From contig UQZX01000001.1 of NCBI GenBank assembly GCA_900545525.1, positions 62,001 to 126,000 of the forward strand: a DNA stretch of 64,000 bases, written 5' to 3'. Source of the stretch: an uncultured Prevotella sp. (GTDB taxonomy: Bacteria; Bacteroidota; Bacteroidia; Bacteroidales; Bacteroidaceae). This document shows positions 1 through 8,456 of the stretch, in pieces; position 1 is the stretch's first letter, and each line of letters starts with the position of its first letter. Position numbers and translations under genes: made by a program. The notes below the pieces were generated by a model that was given only the letters and a program-made list of their open reading frames with translations, did not search any database and was not told where the DNA came from.

Positions 1-2
1 TC

Positions 3-1907
3 CATGCCAATGTGGATTACAGTATCGTACCGCAAAAAAATCCGAAGAAAGCTAAAATAAGCTACAATGTAAAAGCAAATCAACTGTTCACGATAGACAC
101 CGTTCAATATATAAATTTTCCGGATTTGGCAGACAGCCTTATACGGGTAACTGTGCCTGAGCGGATAATTCGTCGGAATGATCCGTTCAACGTGGCATCG
201 CTCGATGCAGAGCGCATGCGTATAACTAACCTGTTCCGCGACAACGGATATTACTATTATCAATCGGGATATGCGTCGTATCTTGCCGATACCATTGCCG
301 TACCGGGAAAGGTACAACTGCGCCTGCAAATGGCAGACGGCATTCCAGAGAACGCAAAACACAAATGGTATATAGGGAAAATAAAGATAAACTTCATGAA
401 ACAGTTCATGGAAAATCTGAAAGATTCGTTCAGCCACCGCCATTTCACCGTGCGATTCAACGGCAGGCGCCCGCCGATACGTCCGCGTATCATACTGCGC
501 GACCTGAAGTTGCGTCCACGCCAGATGTACAGCTACAGCAAATATCTTGAGTCTGCAAATAAAATCAACGGTTCGGGACTGTTCAACATGGTGCAGTTCG
601 GATTTACTCCACGCGACACAACGGCAGCATGCGACACTCTTGACCTTACCCTGACATGCGTTTTCAACAAGCCTTACGACTTCTACATAGAGACAAACTA
701 TATCAACAAGATGAGCGGTCGCACCGGACCGCAGCTTGTAATGGGTCTTACAAAGTACAATGCGTTTCGCGGAGGGGAGAAGCTCGACATCAACCTGCAT
801 GGTTCTTATGAGTGGCAGACAGGAAACGACATGGACAACGTGCCGTCCGGCATGAACTCGTATGAATATGGTGCAGATGCCTCAATAGAGTTTCCGCGCC
901 TCATAGTGCCGTTCCTCAAACGCCGGCGTTTCTTTACTACGCCGTCTACTGTTGCCAAGGCATCGCTGAATGTGCTGAACCGCCCTGATTACTTTAAGAT
1001 GCACACGGCATCGGGAGAATGGACTTACCGGTGGCAGCGCAAGGCAAACAAGATGCACGAGCTGAGTCCGCTGACACTTACATATCAGTATTTGAACTAT
1101 ACGACTGAGAAGTTCAACGAGATAATGAATGACAATCCCTATCTGTATGCAACCATGCAGGACGTGCTTATCCCCAAAATACGCTATACATATAAATATA
1201 CAAGTCCGCAGACATACCGCAATCCGGTGGCATGGGAGACAACCGTGTCAGAAGCGGGAAACATCTTATCGCTGGGGTATATGGTGGCTGGACATAAGTG
1301 GAGTGAGAAAGAGAAGCTGATGTTCAAGAATGCATACGCCCAGTTCTTTAAGGTAGAGACAAGCCTAAGCAAGACATGGCAGCTCGGAAACAAGTCGCAG
1401 CTTGTTGGACATGTCGGCACGGGCGTGATATATTCATACGGCAACTCCGAAACATCGCCATACAGCGAACAGTTTTATGTGGGAGGTGCAAACAGCATAC
1501 GTGCCTTTACCGTGCGAAGCATAGGTCCGGGAAGCTATAAGGCAGATAATTCAAGACTGTCATATCTTGACCAGACGGGAGACATAAAGCTTCAGATGAA
1601 CTTGGAATATCGTTTCAATATCTTCGGAAGTCTTTACGGTGCGACGTTCCTTGATGCGGGAAACGTATGGAGCATTAGGGACGACGGGTACAGAAACGGT
1701 GCGCAGTTCAAGTTAAAGAATGCACTGAAGGAAATGGCTGTGGGCACAGGTGTGGGAATACGCTACGATCTTGAGTTCCTTGTATTGAGACTTGACTGGG
1801 GACTTGGGCTGCATGTTCCGTACAAAACAGAGAAAGGCGGTTTCTACAACATACCCAATTTCCACGACGGACAGAGCCTGCACTTTGCCGTAGGCTATCC
1901 GTTCTGA
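3..1907 (+). CDS. Omp85/BamA-TamA family outer membrane protein (5' partial)
   Basis: The reading frame is already open at base 3, so the N-terminus lies outside the window; the GTG at 12 is not a credible start. The visible part begins in a POTRA-like segment (SYNVKANQLFTIDTV) and continues into a long beta-barrel domain rich in alternating aromatic and polar residues. It carries the Omp85 lid-loop signature FYVGGANSIRAF and ends in an aromatic residue (GYPF), as outer-membrane barrels do. Family members fold or translocate proteins at the outer membrane. The overall pattern is closer to the TamA/BamA-like 'surface antigen' proteins common in Bacteroidetes than to the essential BamA. The stop is about 70 bases before murF on the same strand. 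Family call is firm; the exact role is open. Confidence 0.85.
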   Translation, partial: HANVDYSIVPQKNPKKAKISYNVKANQLFTIDTVQYINFPDLADSLIRVTVPERIIRRNDPFNVASLDAERMRITNLFRDNGYYYYQSGYASYLADTIAVPGKVQLRLQMADGIPENAKHKWYIGKIKINFMKQFMENLKDSFSHRHFTVRFNGRRPPIRPRIILRDLKLRPRQMYSYSKYLESANKINGSGLFNMVQFGFTPRDTTAACDTLDLTLTCVFNKPYDFYIETNYINKMSGRTGPQLVMGLTKYNAFRGGEKLDINLHGSYEWQTGNDMDNVPSGMNSYEYGADASIEFPRLIVPFLKRRRFFTTPSTVAKASLNVLNRPDYFKMHTASGEWTYRWQRKANKMHELSPLTLTYQYLNYTTEKFNEIMNDNPYLYATMQDVLIPKIRYTYKYTSPQTYRNPVAWETTVSEAGNILSLGYMVAGHKWSEKEKLMFKNAYAQFFKVETSLSKTWQLGNKSQLVGHVGTGVIYSYGNSETSPYSEQFYVGGANSIRAFTVRSIGPGSYKADNSRLSYLDQTGDIKLQMNLEYRFNIFGSLYGATFLDAGNVWSIRDDGYRNGAQFKLKNALKEMAVGTGVGIRYDLEFLVLRLDWGLGLHVPYKTEKGGFYNIPNFHDGQSLHFAVGYPF

Positions 1908-1976
1908 TAAATAATAACCGCCGGTCAGGAACAATAATCCATACATTCGCAAATCATAACTCAAAATACAACAATA

Positions 1977-3275
1977 ATGGAAATATCAGAATTATATGAA
2001 ATATTCCGCAAGTGTACATCGGTAACCACCGACAGTCGCAACTGTCCTGCCGGATCGATGTTTTTTGCGCTGAAGGGTGTGTCTTTCAACGGCAACGCTT
2101 TTGCAGAAAAAGCACTTAATGAAGGTTCGGCATACGCTGTGGTAGACGAAAAAGAATATGCCGCAGAAGGAGACAGCCGCATGATACTTGTTGACAACTG
2201 TCTTGAAACAATGCAGCGACTTGCCAACTATCATCGCCATAAGACAGGTACAAGAATTATAGGCATAACCGGAACAAACGGCAAGACAACGACAAAAGAA
2301 CTTATAACCGCCGTACTTTCAGAGAAATATAACGTTCTCTGTACACAGGGAAACCTTAACAACCACATAGGCGTGCCGAAAACATTGCTGCGTCTTACCC
2401 CGGAACACGATATAGCCGTGATTGAAATGGGAGCAAACCACCCCGGAGAAATAGAGGCGCTTGTAAACATTGTAGAGCCTGACTATGGAATAATAACCAA
2501 CGTAGGCAAGGCACATCTTGAGGGATTTGGTTCTTTCGAGGGTGTAATAAAGACCAAGGGGGAACTGTACGATTACCTGCGAAAGAAGCACGGAACCGTA
2601 TTTATCGACGGCGGCAACGAACATCTTATGAATATTTCGGACGGGCTGACAACGGTTAAATACGGCACGTACAATGATGATAGCCTTTATATACGCGGCG
2701 AAGTGATATCATGTGCACCGCTGTTGAAATTCAGATGGAAGAAAGAAGACGGCGAATGGCACGAGACACAGACACATCTTATCGGCTCATACAACATCTG
2801 CAACATGCTGGCTGCGGCATGCGCCGGACTGTTCTTCGGAGTAACGGAACAGCAGATAAAGCATGCCTTGGAAAGCTACAAGCCCGAAAACAACCGTTCG
2901 CAGCTTGACATAACACCATACAACAAGCTGATAGTAGATACATACAACGCCAATCCCACAAGTATGGGAGCAGCCCTTGCCAACTTCCGCGACATGGAAG
3001 TATCGCCCAAAATGGCAATACTGGGAGATATGCGTGAGTTGGGGGCGGCAAGCAGGGAGGAACACCGTAAGGTGACGGACTTCCTTAAGACGGCTGGAAT
3101 AGACAATGTATGGCTTGTGGGCGACGAGTTCGGACGGACAGAATGTGGCTTCCGCAAGTTCCGTAATGTGGAGGAAGTAAAAGAAGAAATTGCCCGTCAC
3201 CGTCCTGAAGGTTTTTACATACTTATAAAAGGAAGCAATGGCACCAAGCTGTTCCAACTGCCCGAATTGCTCTAA
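1977..3275 (+). CDS. murF: UDP-N-acetylmuramoyl-tripeptide--D-alanyl-D-alanine ligase
   Basis: Cytoplasmic Mur ligase that adds D-Ala-D-Ala to UDP-MurNAc-tripeptide, the last soluble step in peptidoglycan precursor synthesis. The 432-residue length fits MurF. Visible hallmarks are the N-terminal substrate-binding segment with TDSRNCPAGSMFFAL, the ATP-binding P-loop GITGTNGKTT near residue 95, the central EMGANHPGEIE block, and the C-terminal YNANPTSM and LGDMRELG motifs. The ATG at 1977 precedes a normal MurF N-terminus. The gene stands apart from the division and cell-wall cluster that usually holds murF, between an Omp85 protein and a Bax-inhibitor protein, which is common in Bacteroidetes genomes. 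Identification is very secure. Confidence 0.96.
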   Translation: MEISELYEIFRKCTSVTTDSRNCPAGSMFFALKGVSFNGNAFAEKALNEGSAYAVVDEKEYAAEGDSRMILVDNCLETMQRLANYHRHKTGTRIIGITGTNGKTTTKELITAVLSEKYNVLCTQGNLNNHIGVPKTLLRLTPEHDIAVIEMGANHPGEIEALVNIVEPDYGIITNVGKAHLEGFGSFEGVIKTKGELYDYLRKKHGTVFIDGGNEHLMNISDGLTTVKYGTYNDDSLYIRGEVISCAPLLKFRWKKEDGEWHETQTHLIGSYNICNMLAAACAGLFFGVTEQQIKHALESYKPENNRSQLDITPYNKLIVDTYNANPTSMGAALANFRDMEVSPKMAILGDMRELGAASREEHRKVTDFLKTAGIDNVWLVGDEFGRTECGFRKFRNVEEVKEEIARHRPEGFYILIKGSNGTKLFQLPELL

Positions 3276-3333
3276 CGAGTGTGAAAAACAAACATTTTTT
3301 ACTAAATGGCATACACATATATGTAAAAAGGCG

Positions 3334-3341
3334 TATCTTTG
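3334..3341 (+). promoter_or_regulatory. Candidate -7 element upstream of the Bax inhibitor-1 gene
   Basis: TATCTTTG matches the Bacteroidetes -7 consensus TAnnTTTG, 42 bases before the ATG at 3384. No good -33 TTTG lies at the usual spacing, so this rests on one element only. Confidence 0.4.
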
Positions 3342-3383
3342 ATATGCGATATAGCATGACATTAACATATAAACAATATAACT

Positions 3384-4103
3384 ATGGATGAAAAAAGACT
3401 GTATGATTTGATACAAGAGAAAGAGGGATATGCGTCACTGGCATTTCCTGCACTTATGCGCAAGGTGTACGTATGGATGACCCTCGCGCTGGTTATAACA
3501 GGATTTACGGCATACGGAGTTGCTTCAAGTCCCGGCATAATTACAGCAATACTTACAAACAAGATATTGTTCTTCGGACTTATCATAGGAGAGCTTGCAC
3601 TTGTATTGAGCCTGTCGGCTGCAATAAACCGTCTGTCGCTCACTACTGCCACACTGCTCTTCGTACTCTATTCGGTACTTAACGGAGCCACGATGTCCAT
3701 GATATTCCTTGCCTTTACAATGGAGTCGATAGCAAGTGTATTCTTTATAACAGCAGGAACATTTGCCGTCATGGCGTTCATCGGATACGTAACCAAGACG
3801 GATCTCACGTCTTTGGGCAAGATACTGTTCATGGCTCTTATCGGCATAATCATTGCAACGCTCGTAAACGTATTCTTCGTAAAAAGCGGAACGATGAACC
3901 TCATCATAAGCTATATCGGTGTATTGGTATTCGTTGGTCTTACGGCTTACGACTCGCAGAAGATAAAGAACATGCTGATAATGGCAGACAGCATGGATGA
4001 GGGTGCACAGAAAATGGCTCTTTTAGGTTCGCTTACACTGTATCTTGACTTCATTAACCTGTTCCTCTACATGCTTAGAATATTCGGAAGCAGCAGAGAT
4101 TGA
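3384..4103 (+). CDS. Bax inhibitor-1/YccA family membrane protein
   Basis: A 239-residue integral membrane protein with about seven hydrophobic segments and the family's C-terminal features, including the conserved YDSQKIK block after TM6 and a hydrophobic ending (FINLFLYMLRIFG). Bacterial members (YccA, YetJ) are linked to calcium leak or to modulation of membrane proteases; the exact role here cannot be read from sequence. It has its own candidate promoter element upstream and a strong hairpin 14 bases downstream, so it is probably monocistronic. No domain is missing and the length is normal for the family. Confidence 0.92.
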   Translation: MDEKRLYDLIQEKEGYASLAFPALMRKVYVWMTLALVITGFTAYGVASSPGIITAILTNKILFFGLIIGELALVLSLSAAINRLSLTTATLLFVLYSVLNGATMSMIFLAFTMESIASVFFITAGTFAVMAFIGYVTKTDLTSLGKILFMALIGIIIATLVNVFFVKSGTMNLIISYIGVLVFVGLTAYDSQKIKNMLIMADSMDEGAQKMALLGSLTLYLDFINLFLYMLRIFGSSRD

Positions 4104-4116
4104 CAAAAGAATATAC

Positions 4117-4191
4117 AGCGACTTGGTACATATTGCTTTACACTGCTTGATTTTTATACTATGTAAATCAATCTGTACCAAGTCGCTTTTT
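4117..4191 (+). terminator. Intrinsic terminator after the Bax inhibitor-1 gene
   Basis: A perfect 14-bp inverted repeat (AGCGACTTGGTACA at 4117-4130 and its complement at 4174-4187) is followed directly by TTTTT. The loop contains a second small stem, TTGATTT/AAATCAA. It sits 14 bases past the stop codon. Confidence 0.85.
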
Positions 4192-4403
4192 AATTACCTT
4201 TTATATTTACCGTCAGCTCTTATGATATAGCTGCTGCTTTATTGCCGCTACATTCAGTGGATATCTTTGGATCAATAGAAGTATGAATACAATATTAGCA
4301 TCGCAATAATATTTAACGCTTTCTATGTATTTTTGAAGTGGCATTTTAAATTTGCATAAATATGAATAGGTTCTAAAAAATGGTATCCATTGCAACCGCC
4401 TCG

Positions 4404-5255
4404 TCAATCTGCACAAATCGTATCTACAGTAACTGTATCTACAGAAACTGAGTCTTCAACAGATTCAAACATACCTTCAACACAGGCAAAGCTCCCTATA
4501 CGACGTATATCCTCCTCTGACAGCCTAATCGTACTGTCGCCTTTGCAGTAGTCAAGCAGCCATAGTGCCGCACTCCTATTAAGCATTGCGCTCTCCTCTG
4601 CTTTCAACAGATATTCCGCACATTTCTTATAGTTGCCCTTGGCACGACTGTTTTTCGCAAGGTAAAGATAAGCAATTGGGTAAGATGTGGCAATGGATTC
4701 AAACTTTGCTACATCCAGTTCTCTTCTATTCTGCAAGCAATACGTGTCCTGAATTATAACAGCAAACATACTGCCGTTTTCCTCCGCTATCTTAAACATC
4801 TCAAAAGCACGCACAGAGTCTTTCTCCTCCAATGCCAACATTCCACGAAACACGTATGCCTCAGGAACGCCTGCTGCAGAACACGCCTCCTCAATAGAGT
4901 CGTGCTTTTCTTTTATAGAACTTCTGCCGTTTTTAAGCAAGTAAAACAGTCGTCGATACACATTATCTTTGGGCATATTCTGCATATAATCATCTATCTT
5001 AATTTTGCCACACTCCTCTGCTTGTGCAAGCATACAAACCATTTTACAAAAGTCTTGCTTCACACCTTTACCATCACGATAGCAGTCGGCAAGTTTCAGG
5101 AACGCATCTCCATCGCCCCAACGGGCTTTGCCAATAAGTGCTTTCACATCAGTTTCTTCACTCTTTGTCTCCAGCACAGTAACTGTACCAACTGTCTGGC
5201 TCGCTGCAAAACTTCTTGTCAACGCAAATGCCAATATCCACAAAATATGTCTCAT
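4404..5255 (-). CDS. Sel1-repeat (TPR-like) exported protein
   Basis: A 283-residue protein with a signal peptide (MRHILWILAFALTRSFAAS). A clear Sel1-type repeat around residues 44-85 shows the WGDGDAFLKLADCYRDGKGV pattern, and weaker helical repeats follow to the C-terminus. Sel1 repeats are alpha-alpha hairpins that scaffold protein-protein contacts; several bacterial members are exported. No catalytic motif is visible. The gene starts the AT-rich island, has no co-directional close neighbour (341 bases to the next gene), and its binding partner is unknown. It could also be described as a generic SLR/TPR protein. Confidence 0.72.
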   Translation of the reverse strand: MRHILWILAFALTRSFAASQTVGTVTVLETKSEETDVKALIGKARWGDGDAFLKLADCYRDGKGVKQDFCKMVCMLAQAEECGKIKIDDYMQNMPKDNVYRRLFYLLKNGRSSIKEKHDSIEEACSAAGVPEAYVFRGMLALEEKDSVRAFEMFKIAEENGSMFAVIIQDTYCLQNRRELDVAKFESIATSYPIAYLYLAKNSRAKGNYKKCAEYLLKAEESAMLNRSAALWLLDYCKGDSTIRLSEEDIRRIGSFACVEGMFESVEDSVSVDTVTVDTICAD

Positions 5256-5596
5256 CTTTCTTTTTTTATTTTATAGAGTGACAAAATTAGCAAAATCTGT
5301 CAATACACACAACTTTTTATATGAATGACAGGAACGGATTAAGATATAATCTCCTATTTAATAAAAAACTAATACTATTTCTCGTCATATTCTATACTCA
5401 TCTCATCATTCACATTTAAGTATTGATTTTTTAACGGTGATGTGTGTATTTATATTCAAGTAAAAAATCAACTTTGAATCTAATTCTATAATAAACGAAA
5501 GAGAGAACCATAGCATTACTCTTAATTGAGTTTGTATGGCTCTCCATTATTTACAAGTTGCGATTTGTAGCTGTAGTATAAATGCACAGAACAATC
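5256..5596. other. AT-rich intergenic region, no gene seen
   Basis: This 341-base gap has no convincing ORF. It holds the probable terminator of the upstream minus-strand operon at 5501-5544 and otherwise low-complexity AT-rich DNA. Promoter elements for the Sel1 gene are likely here, but none stands out. Confidence 0.5.
5501..5544 (-). terminator. Hairpin terminator of the small-protein operon
   Basis: Three stacked stems (GAGAG/CTCTC, CCATA/TATGG, ACTC/GAGT) form one long hairpin. On the minus strand it is followed by a T-rich run (TTTCGTTTATT). It lies about 50 bases past the last gene of the minus-strand operon. Confidence 0.6.
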
Positions 5597-5929
5597 TTAC
5601 CAAATAAAGACATATAGCAAGAACCAAATTCCTAACAAAATCATTCCACTAATAAGAAATGTTTTAATTGTATCATCCTTATCTAAATTAAAGACAGACT
5701 TCAATATCATACTTATGATACCTGCTATAATCAAAATTGGGATACAAGCAACAATCAAATCAATTGCAAAATTGATAAGAGTTTCTAATAAACCAAATGC
5801 TTCATCTGGATGTTTATAGACTGTATAACCAGCTCCTTTTAAAACATCAAATTTTCCTGCAAACGTTAAAGAACAACAATGCAAAGTAATAATCAATGTT
5901 AATAAAAATCGTTTCATTTTCTCATCCAT
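5597..5929 (-). CDS. Small membrane protein of unknown function
   Basis: A 110-residue protein with a signal-like N-terminus (MKRFLLTLIITLHCCSLTFA) and two strong transmembrane segments near residues 50-75 and 88-110, ending in LLYVFIW. I do not recognise a family. It is the last gene of a four-gene minus-strand operon (lipoprotein, zinc-finger membrane protein, Cys/His-rich exported peptide, this protein) and is followed by a hairpin. The arrangement suggests that all four act at the envelope. Base composition is AT-rich like the rest of the island, which suggests acquisition by transfer. Confidence 0.6.
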   Translation of the reverse strand: MDEKMKRFLLTLIITLHCCSLTFAGKFDVLKGAGYTVYKHPDEAFGLLETLINFAIDLIVACIPILIIAGIISMILKSVFNLDKDDTIKTFLISGMILLGIWFLLYVFIW

Positions 5930-5960
5930 TAATTTATTTCTGATACAATTCCTATAAATT

Positions 5961-6230
5961 CTACCAACTTCTTAATCCATGTCTTTCCGGGCTATGACCA
6001 CACCTATGACCATAATTATCCGTATTCAAACAACTCCCTTCATAAGTTCCATTTTTATGTTTGTAACCATGATAACCGGAACAACTACATTTTGAACATT
6101 TATTTCTTGTCTTTACAAATGTTTTATCACTTGCACCAGACAAGTCAGTTCCTTTCTCAATACTTGCTATACTTGTGGCTGATATACCAAGTATAACTGT
6201 CACGACAACACCGATAATCTTCTTTTTCAT
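5961..6230 (-). CDS. Small exported Cys/His-rich protein
   Basis: An 89-residue protein with an N-terminal signal peptide (MKKKIIGVVVTVILGISATSIA) and a mature part dense in cysteine and histidine: KCSKCSCSGYHGYKHKNG, then a C at SCLN and an HRCGHSPERHG end. The two CxxC-like clusters suggest metal binding or disulfides, but no known domain is recognised. It is 31 bases from the next gene and 60 from the previous one, so it is co-transcribed. A secreted peptide of this type beside a zinc-ribbon partner is unusual. Confidence 0.55.
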   Translation of the reverse strand: MKKKIIGVVVTVILGISATSIASIEKGTDLSGASDKTFVKTRNKCSKCSCSGYHGYKHKNGTYEGSCLNTDNYGHRCGHSPERHGLRSW

Positions 6231-6290
6231 AACAAAAATTGTTTAAAATATTAATTAACACTACATTAAGTATCAAAACTCATTTTTACT

Positions 6291-6707
6291 TTAATTCCAG
6301 GAAAAGTCTTCAACATATCCTGTGCCCTCACAAAACGAGCATGCACCTGACCCGCCACAACTTTTACAGTCTATATATCTTCCGTCAACGACTTCATCAC
6401 CATCAAAGACGGAGAAAGTCTGACCAGAACCACCACAAACACTGCATCTTGTAAGACCTGCACATATAGGACATTGTTTATATTTTTTAGCCGGTTCAGG
6501 AACTTCATTTTCTCCATCTTCCATGTTAGTATTTGATTCTAGAGAATTTGTATTTGTTTCAGGAAGCACTGATTCACGTATTGGTTCAGCTATTATTTCA
6601 GTTTCTTTCTCATGATTTTCTATTATTGAGTCCCTAATAGATTTTATAAAAAGACCAACCACGACAAAAGCACCAATAAACAATAATTTTTTATCTATCT
6701 TATCCAT
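6291..6707 (-). CDS. Membrane-anchored protein with DnaJ-type zinc-finger repeats
   Basis: A 138-residue protein with a single N-terminal transmembrane anchor (LLFIGAFVVVGLFIK), an acidic linker, and a C-terminal domain with paired CxxCxGxG-like repeats (CPICAG, CSVCGGSG, CKSCGGSG, CSFCEGTG). These repeats are those of the DnaJ cysteine-rich zinc-binding domain, which holds unfolded polypeptide or acts as a thiol/zinc module. No J-domain is present, so it is not a DnaJ chaperone. It lies second in the small-protein operon. Confidence 0.65.
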   Translation of the reverse strand: MDKIDKKLLFIGAFVVVGLFIKSIRDSIIENHEKETEIIAEPIRESVLPETNTNSLESNTNMEDGENEVPEPAKKYKQCPICAGLTRCSVCGGSGQTFSVFDGDEVVDGRYIDCKSCGGSGACSFCEGTGYVEDFSWN

Positions 6708-6736
6708 AAAATATTTTTATACACCAATTAGTAATT

Positions 6737-7225
6737 CTATTTAACAATCTCAAACAATATCCGTCCTGTATTTTTACATACCGCATCATCTTTACGGTAA
6801 AAACTTATACCCGTTATTTTGTCTCCGGTCTTTATCGTCTGCGGAACAGTCCACTTAAATGAAGGCTCTTCTCTTGTAACTTCTCGTATAGTACCGTCTG
6901 GCAAGGTTAATGTTGCTTCATTTTCATCAGCATATGGATTGAATGTCACTTCTATTTCATTGCCAGCCAGTACAGGAAGTACATTTTTATTTGATGTTCC
7001 TGAGTATAAATACTTATTGCCGTTTACATCAATATTGATATTCCACGTATATGTAACATTTTCATCGGTACTTTTTACAATTGTTCCATTTAAATCACTT
7101 AGATTTTTTACAGAAAAAGATAAACTATTTATCATTATAACCGGATCATCATGTGAACACGCTTGTAACATGCCCATTACGGATATTAAGGTTACTAAAT
7201 AAATGATTTTTCTTAAATTTCTCAT
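6737..7225 (-). CDS. Lipoprotein of unknown function
   Basis: A 162-residue protein with a clear lipobox (signal ending GMLQAC, lipidated Cys23). The mature part is beta-rich and ends in FEIVK. No family was recognised; the LFISV-like exposed strands and 'TVPQTIKTGDKITGISF' segment suggest an immunoglobulin-like sandwich, but this is only an impression. It is the first gene of the minus-strand four-gene operon, directly downstream (minus sense) of the structured RNA candidate at 7320-7556, which could be its leader. Confidence 0.6.
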   Translation of the reverse strand: MRNLRKIIYLVTLISVMGMLQACSHDDPVIMINSLSFSVKNLSDLNGTIVKSTDENVTYTWNINIDVNGNKYLYSGTSNKNVLPVLAGNEIEVTFNPYADENEATLTLPDGTIREVTREEPSFKWTVPQTIKTGDKITGISFYRKDDAVCKNTGRILFEIVK

Positions 7226-7319
7226 AATAAAACACCCTTATTCGTGTCGGGCACAACTTCTAACGTTGAACATGAAATATAAAGACACAAAAAAGCGTGA
7301 ACCGTCTGCTGTCCGATCC

Positions 7320-7556
7320 ACACTCTGAGGCCGTGAGAATTGCCCTATACTGCTGAACGAACAACAGTATAAGCCCACGCCGATATGAATATATGTACAA
7401 CGAGAATATGGATTAATGACATGTATGCCCTTCACAAAAGGACATGACATGTGCATACACTAATCCTATGTTGGATAATATAAGCATACCCGGAGCATCT
7501 ACCGTTGCTATGTCCGAGGCAGTATCAATCATGAAGTTTCTCACGTTTCAGAGTGT
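7320..7556. ncRNA. Candidate structured RNA, multi-branched
   Basis: No real gene lies here. Two long-range stems close the region: ACACTCTGA 7320-7328 with its complement 7548-7556, and CGTGAGAA 7332-7339 with 7538-7545. Inside are a hairpin at 7347-7370 (9 bp, one mismatch, 6-base loop) and a nested hairpin at 7410-7466 (GGATTA/TAATCC, TGTATGC/GCATACA, CCTT/AAGG). Further small palindromes follow to about 7670. The layout is a stem closing a multi-branch loop. If transcribed on the minus strand it would be the leader of the small-protein operon; the strand cannot be decided. It does not match tmRNA, RNase P RNA or common riboswitch cores that I can recognise. Confidence 0.5.
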
Positions 7557-7966
7557 CTGCTGAACGTAGCGCTTGTAAACGCCTAATATGTCTTGAATAC
7601 CCGCAACCCACCCTTCCGCATAAGAACTTTCGTTCGTCGCCTGGCGTGAGCTACATCGCATGCAGAATAGAAATGGAAACATCTCCATATATCTGCTTTT
7701 GCAATAACACGGGTTATCAATTGCAAAAATAATAATTTATTTTAAATACTGTTACTGATTTGCAAAATAAAAAACAACATATGGTTTTTTTACCCACTGC
7801 TTGTCTCTAAACGATATAAACTTCTCATATATTCACTATTATTCCATTATTCCCACACAATATTATATATAAAATATAAGACATTCAAATTATTCGATTT
7901 GCATAATTCAAATAGAATAATTATCTCATCATAAGCTAAGCTGCACCTCAGCAATTTCAAGCAAGC

Positions 7967-7995
7967 TTGATTGCATTCGGTTTGCATTATCTTTG
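7967..7995 (+). promoter_or_regulatory. Promoter of the degraded ATPase gene
   Basis: TTG at 7967-7969 and TATCTTTG at 7988-7995 fit the Bacteroidetes -33/-7 pattern with an 18-base spacer. It lies just upstream of the pseudogene start at 8013. Confidence 0.45.
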
Positions 7996-8012
7996 CAACA
8001 AACTATATGCAC

Positions 8013-8160
8013 ATGGCAAAAACAGTAAATCATTTCATTGTAACCGGGAAAATTGCTCCGGAGAAATATTGTCCAACAATCCTGAAAAGCAGAATGAACT
8101 GCTTTATGCCATTGCAAAAGAAAGGGAGGCGGAGCGTATAACATCGGCAAAATGCGGAGG
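8013..8160 (+). pseudogene. Internally deleted AAA-family ATPase remnant
   Basis: From the ATG at 8013 one frame reads MAKTVNHFIVTGKIAPEKYC, matching the usual N-terminus of Bacteroidetes 'archaeal-type' ATP-binding proteins (INPFIVTGKIPxEYFCDR...). About 50 bases on, another frame reads LSNNPEKQNELLYAIAKERE followed by AERITSAK, matching the C-terminal winged-helix region of the same family. The Walker motifs and most of the roughly 350-residue protein are gone. This looks like a large internal deletion plus frameshift. The promoter upstream appears intact. Confidence 0.55.
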
Positions 8161-8456
8161 TATCTCAATCATACATTTAATGTATGGTTGCGTATGGATA
8201 TATATGAAATCTTTCTAATTTTGCAAACATTGGAAATAATTGGAGGCGACTACAGTCATTTTCAGGGATTATCAATATTGTGTGATATTACACGATATGG
8301 TATTTTTCTTTATCCCTATTGTATAAATCATGTATCACAGCGTGTTCATGGATAGTTATGACAGCGGTCTCAGAGAATGATGATTTGACATAATAATAAT
8401 GTGAAGAGACCGTGACGTTTTCTCCTCCCCGTGCTTCCGCTTCATTGTTTATGGTG
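8161..8456. other. AT-rich gap after the ATPase remnant
   Basis: No gene is supported here. A 7-bp inverted repeat (CGGTCTC 8365-8371, GAGACCG 8406-8412) could serve as a weak terminator for the minus-strand GntR gene, but it lacks a T run. Confidence 0.4.

Noticed and set aside
6291..6707. DnaJ chaperone
   Set aside because: Only the cysteine-rich repeats are present; there is no J-domain or HPD motif.
7238..7456. 72-codon minus-strand frame in the intergenic region
   Set aside because: It lies inside the structured RNA candidate and has no protein family; the RNA structure explains the region better.
7600..7680. tRNA or RNase P RNA in the GC-richer part of the gap
   Set aside because: Small hairpins exist but no cloverleaf, CCA end or RNase P core sequence could be found on either strand.
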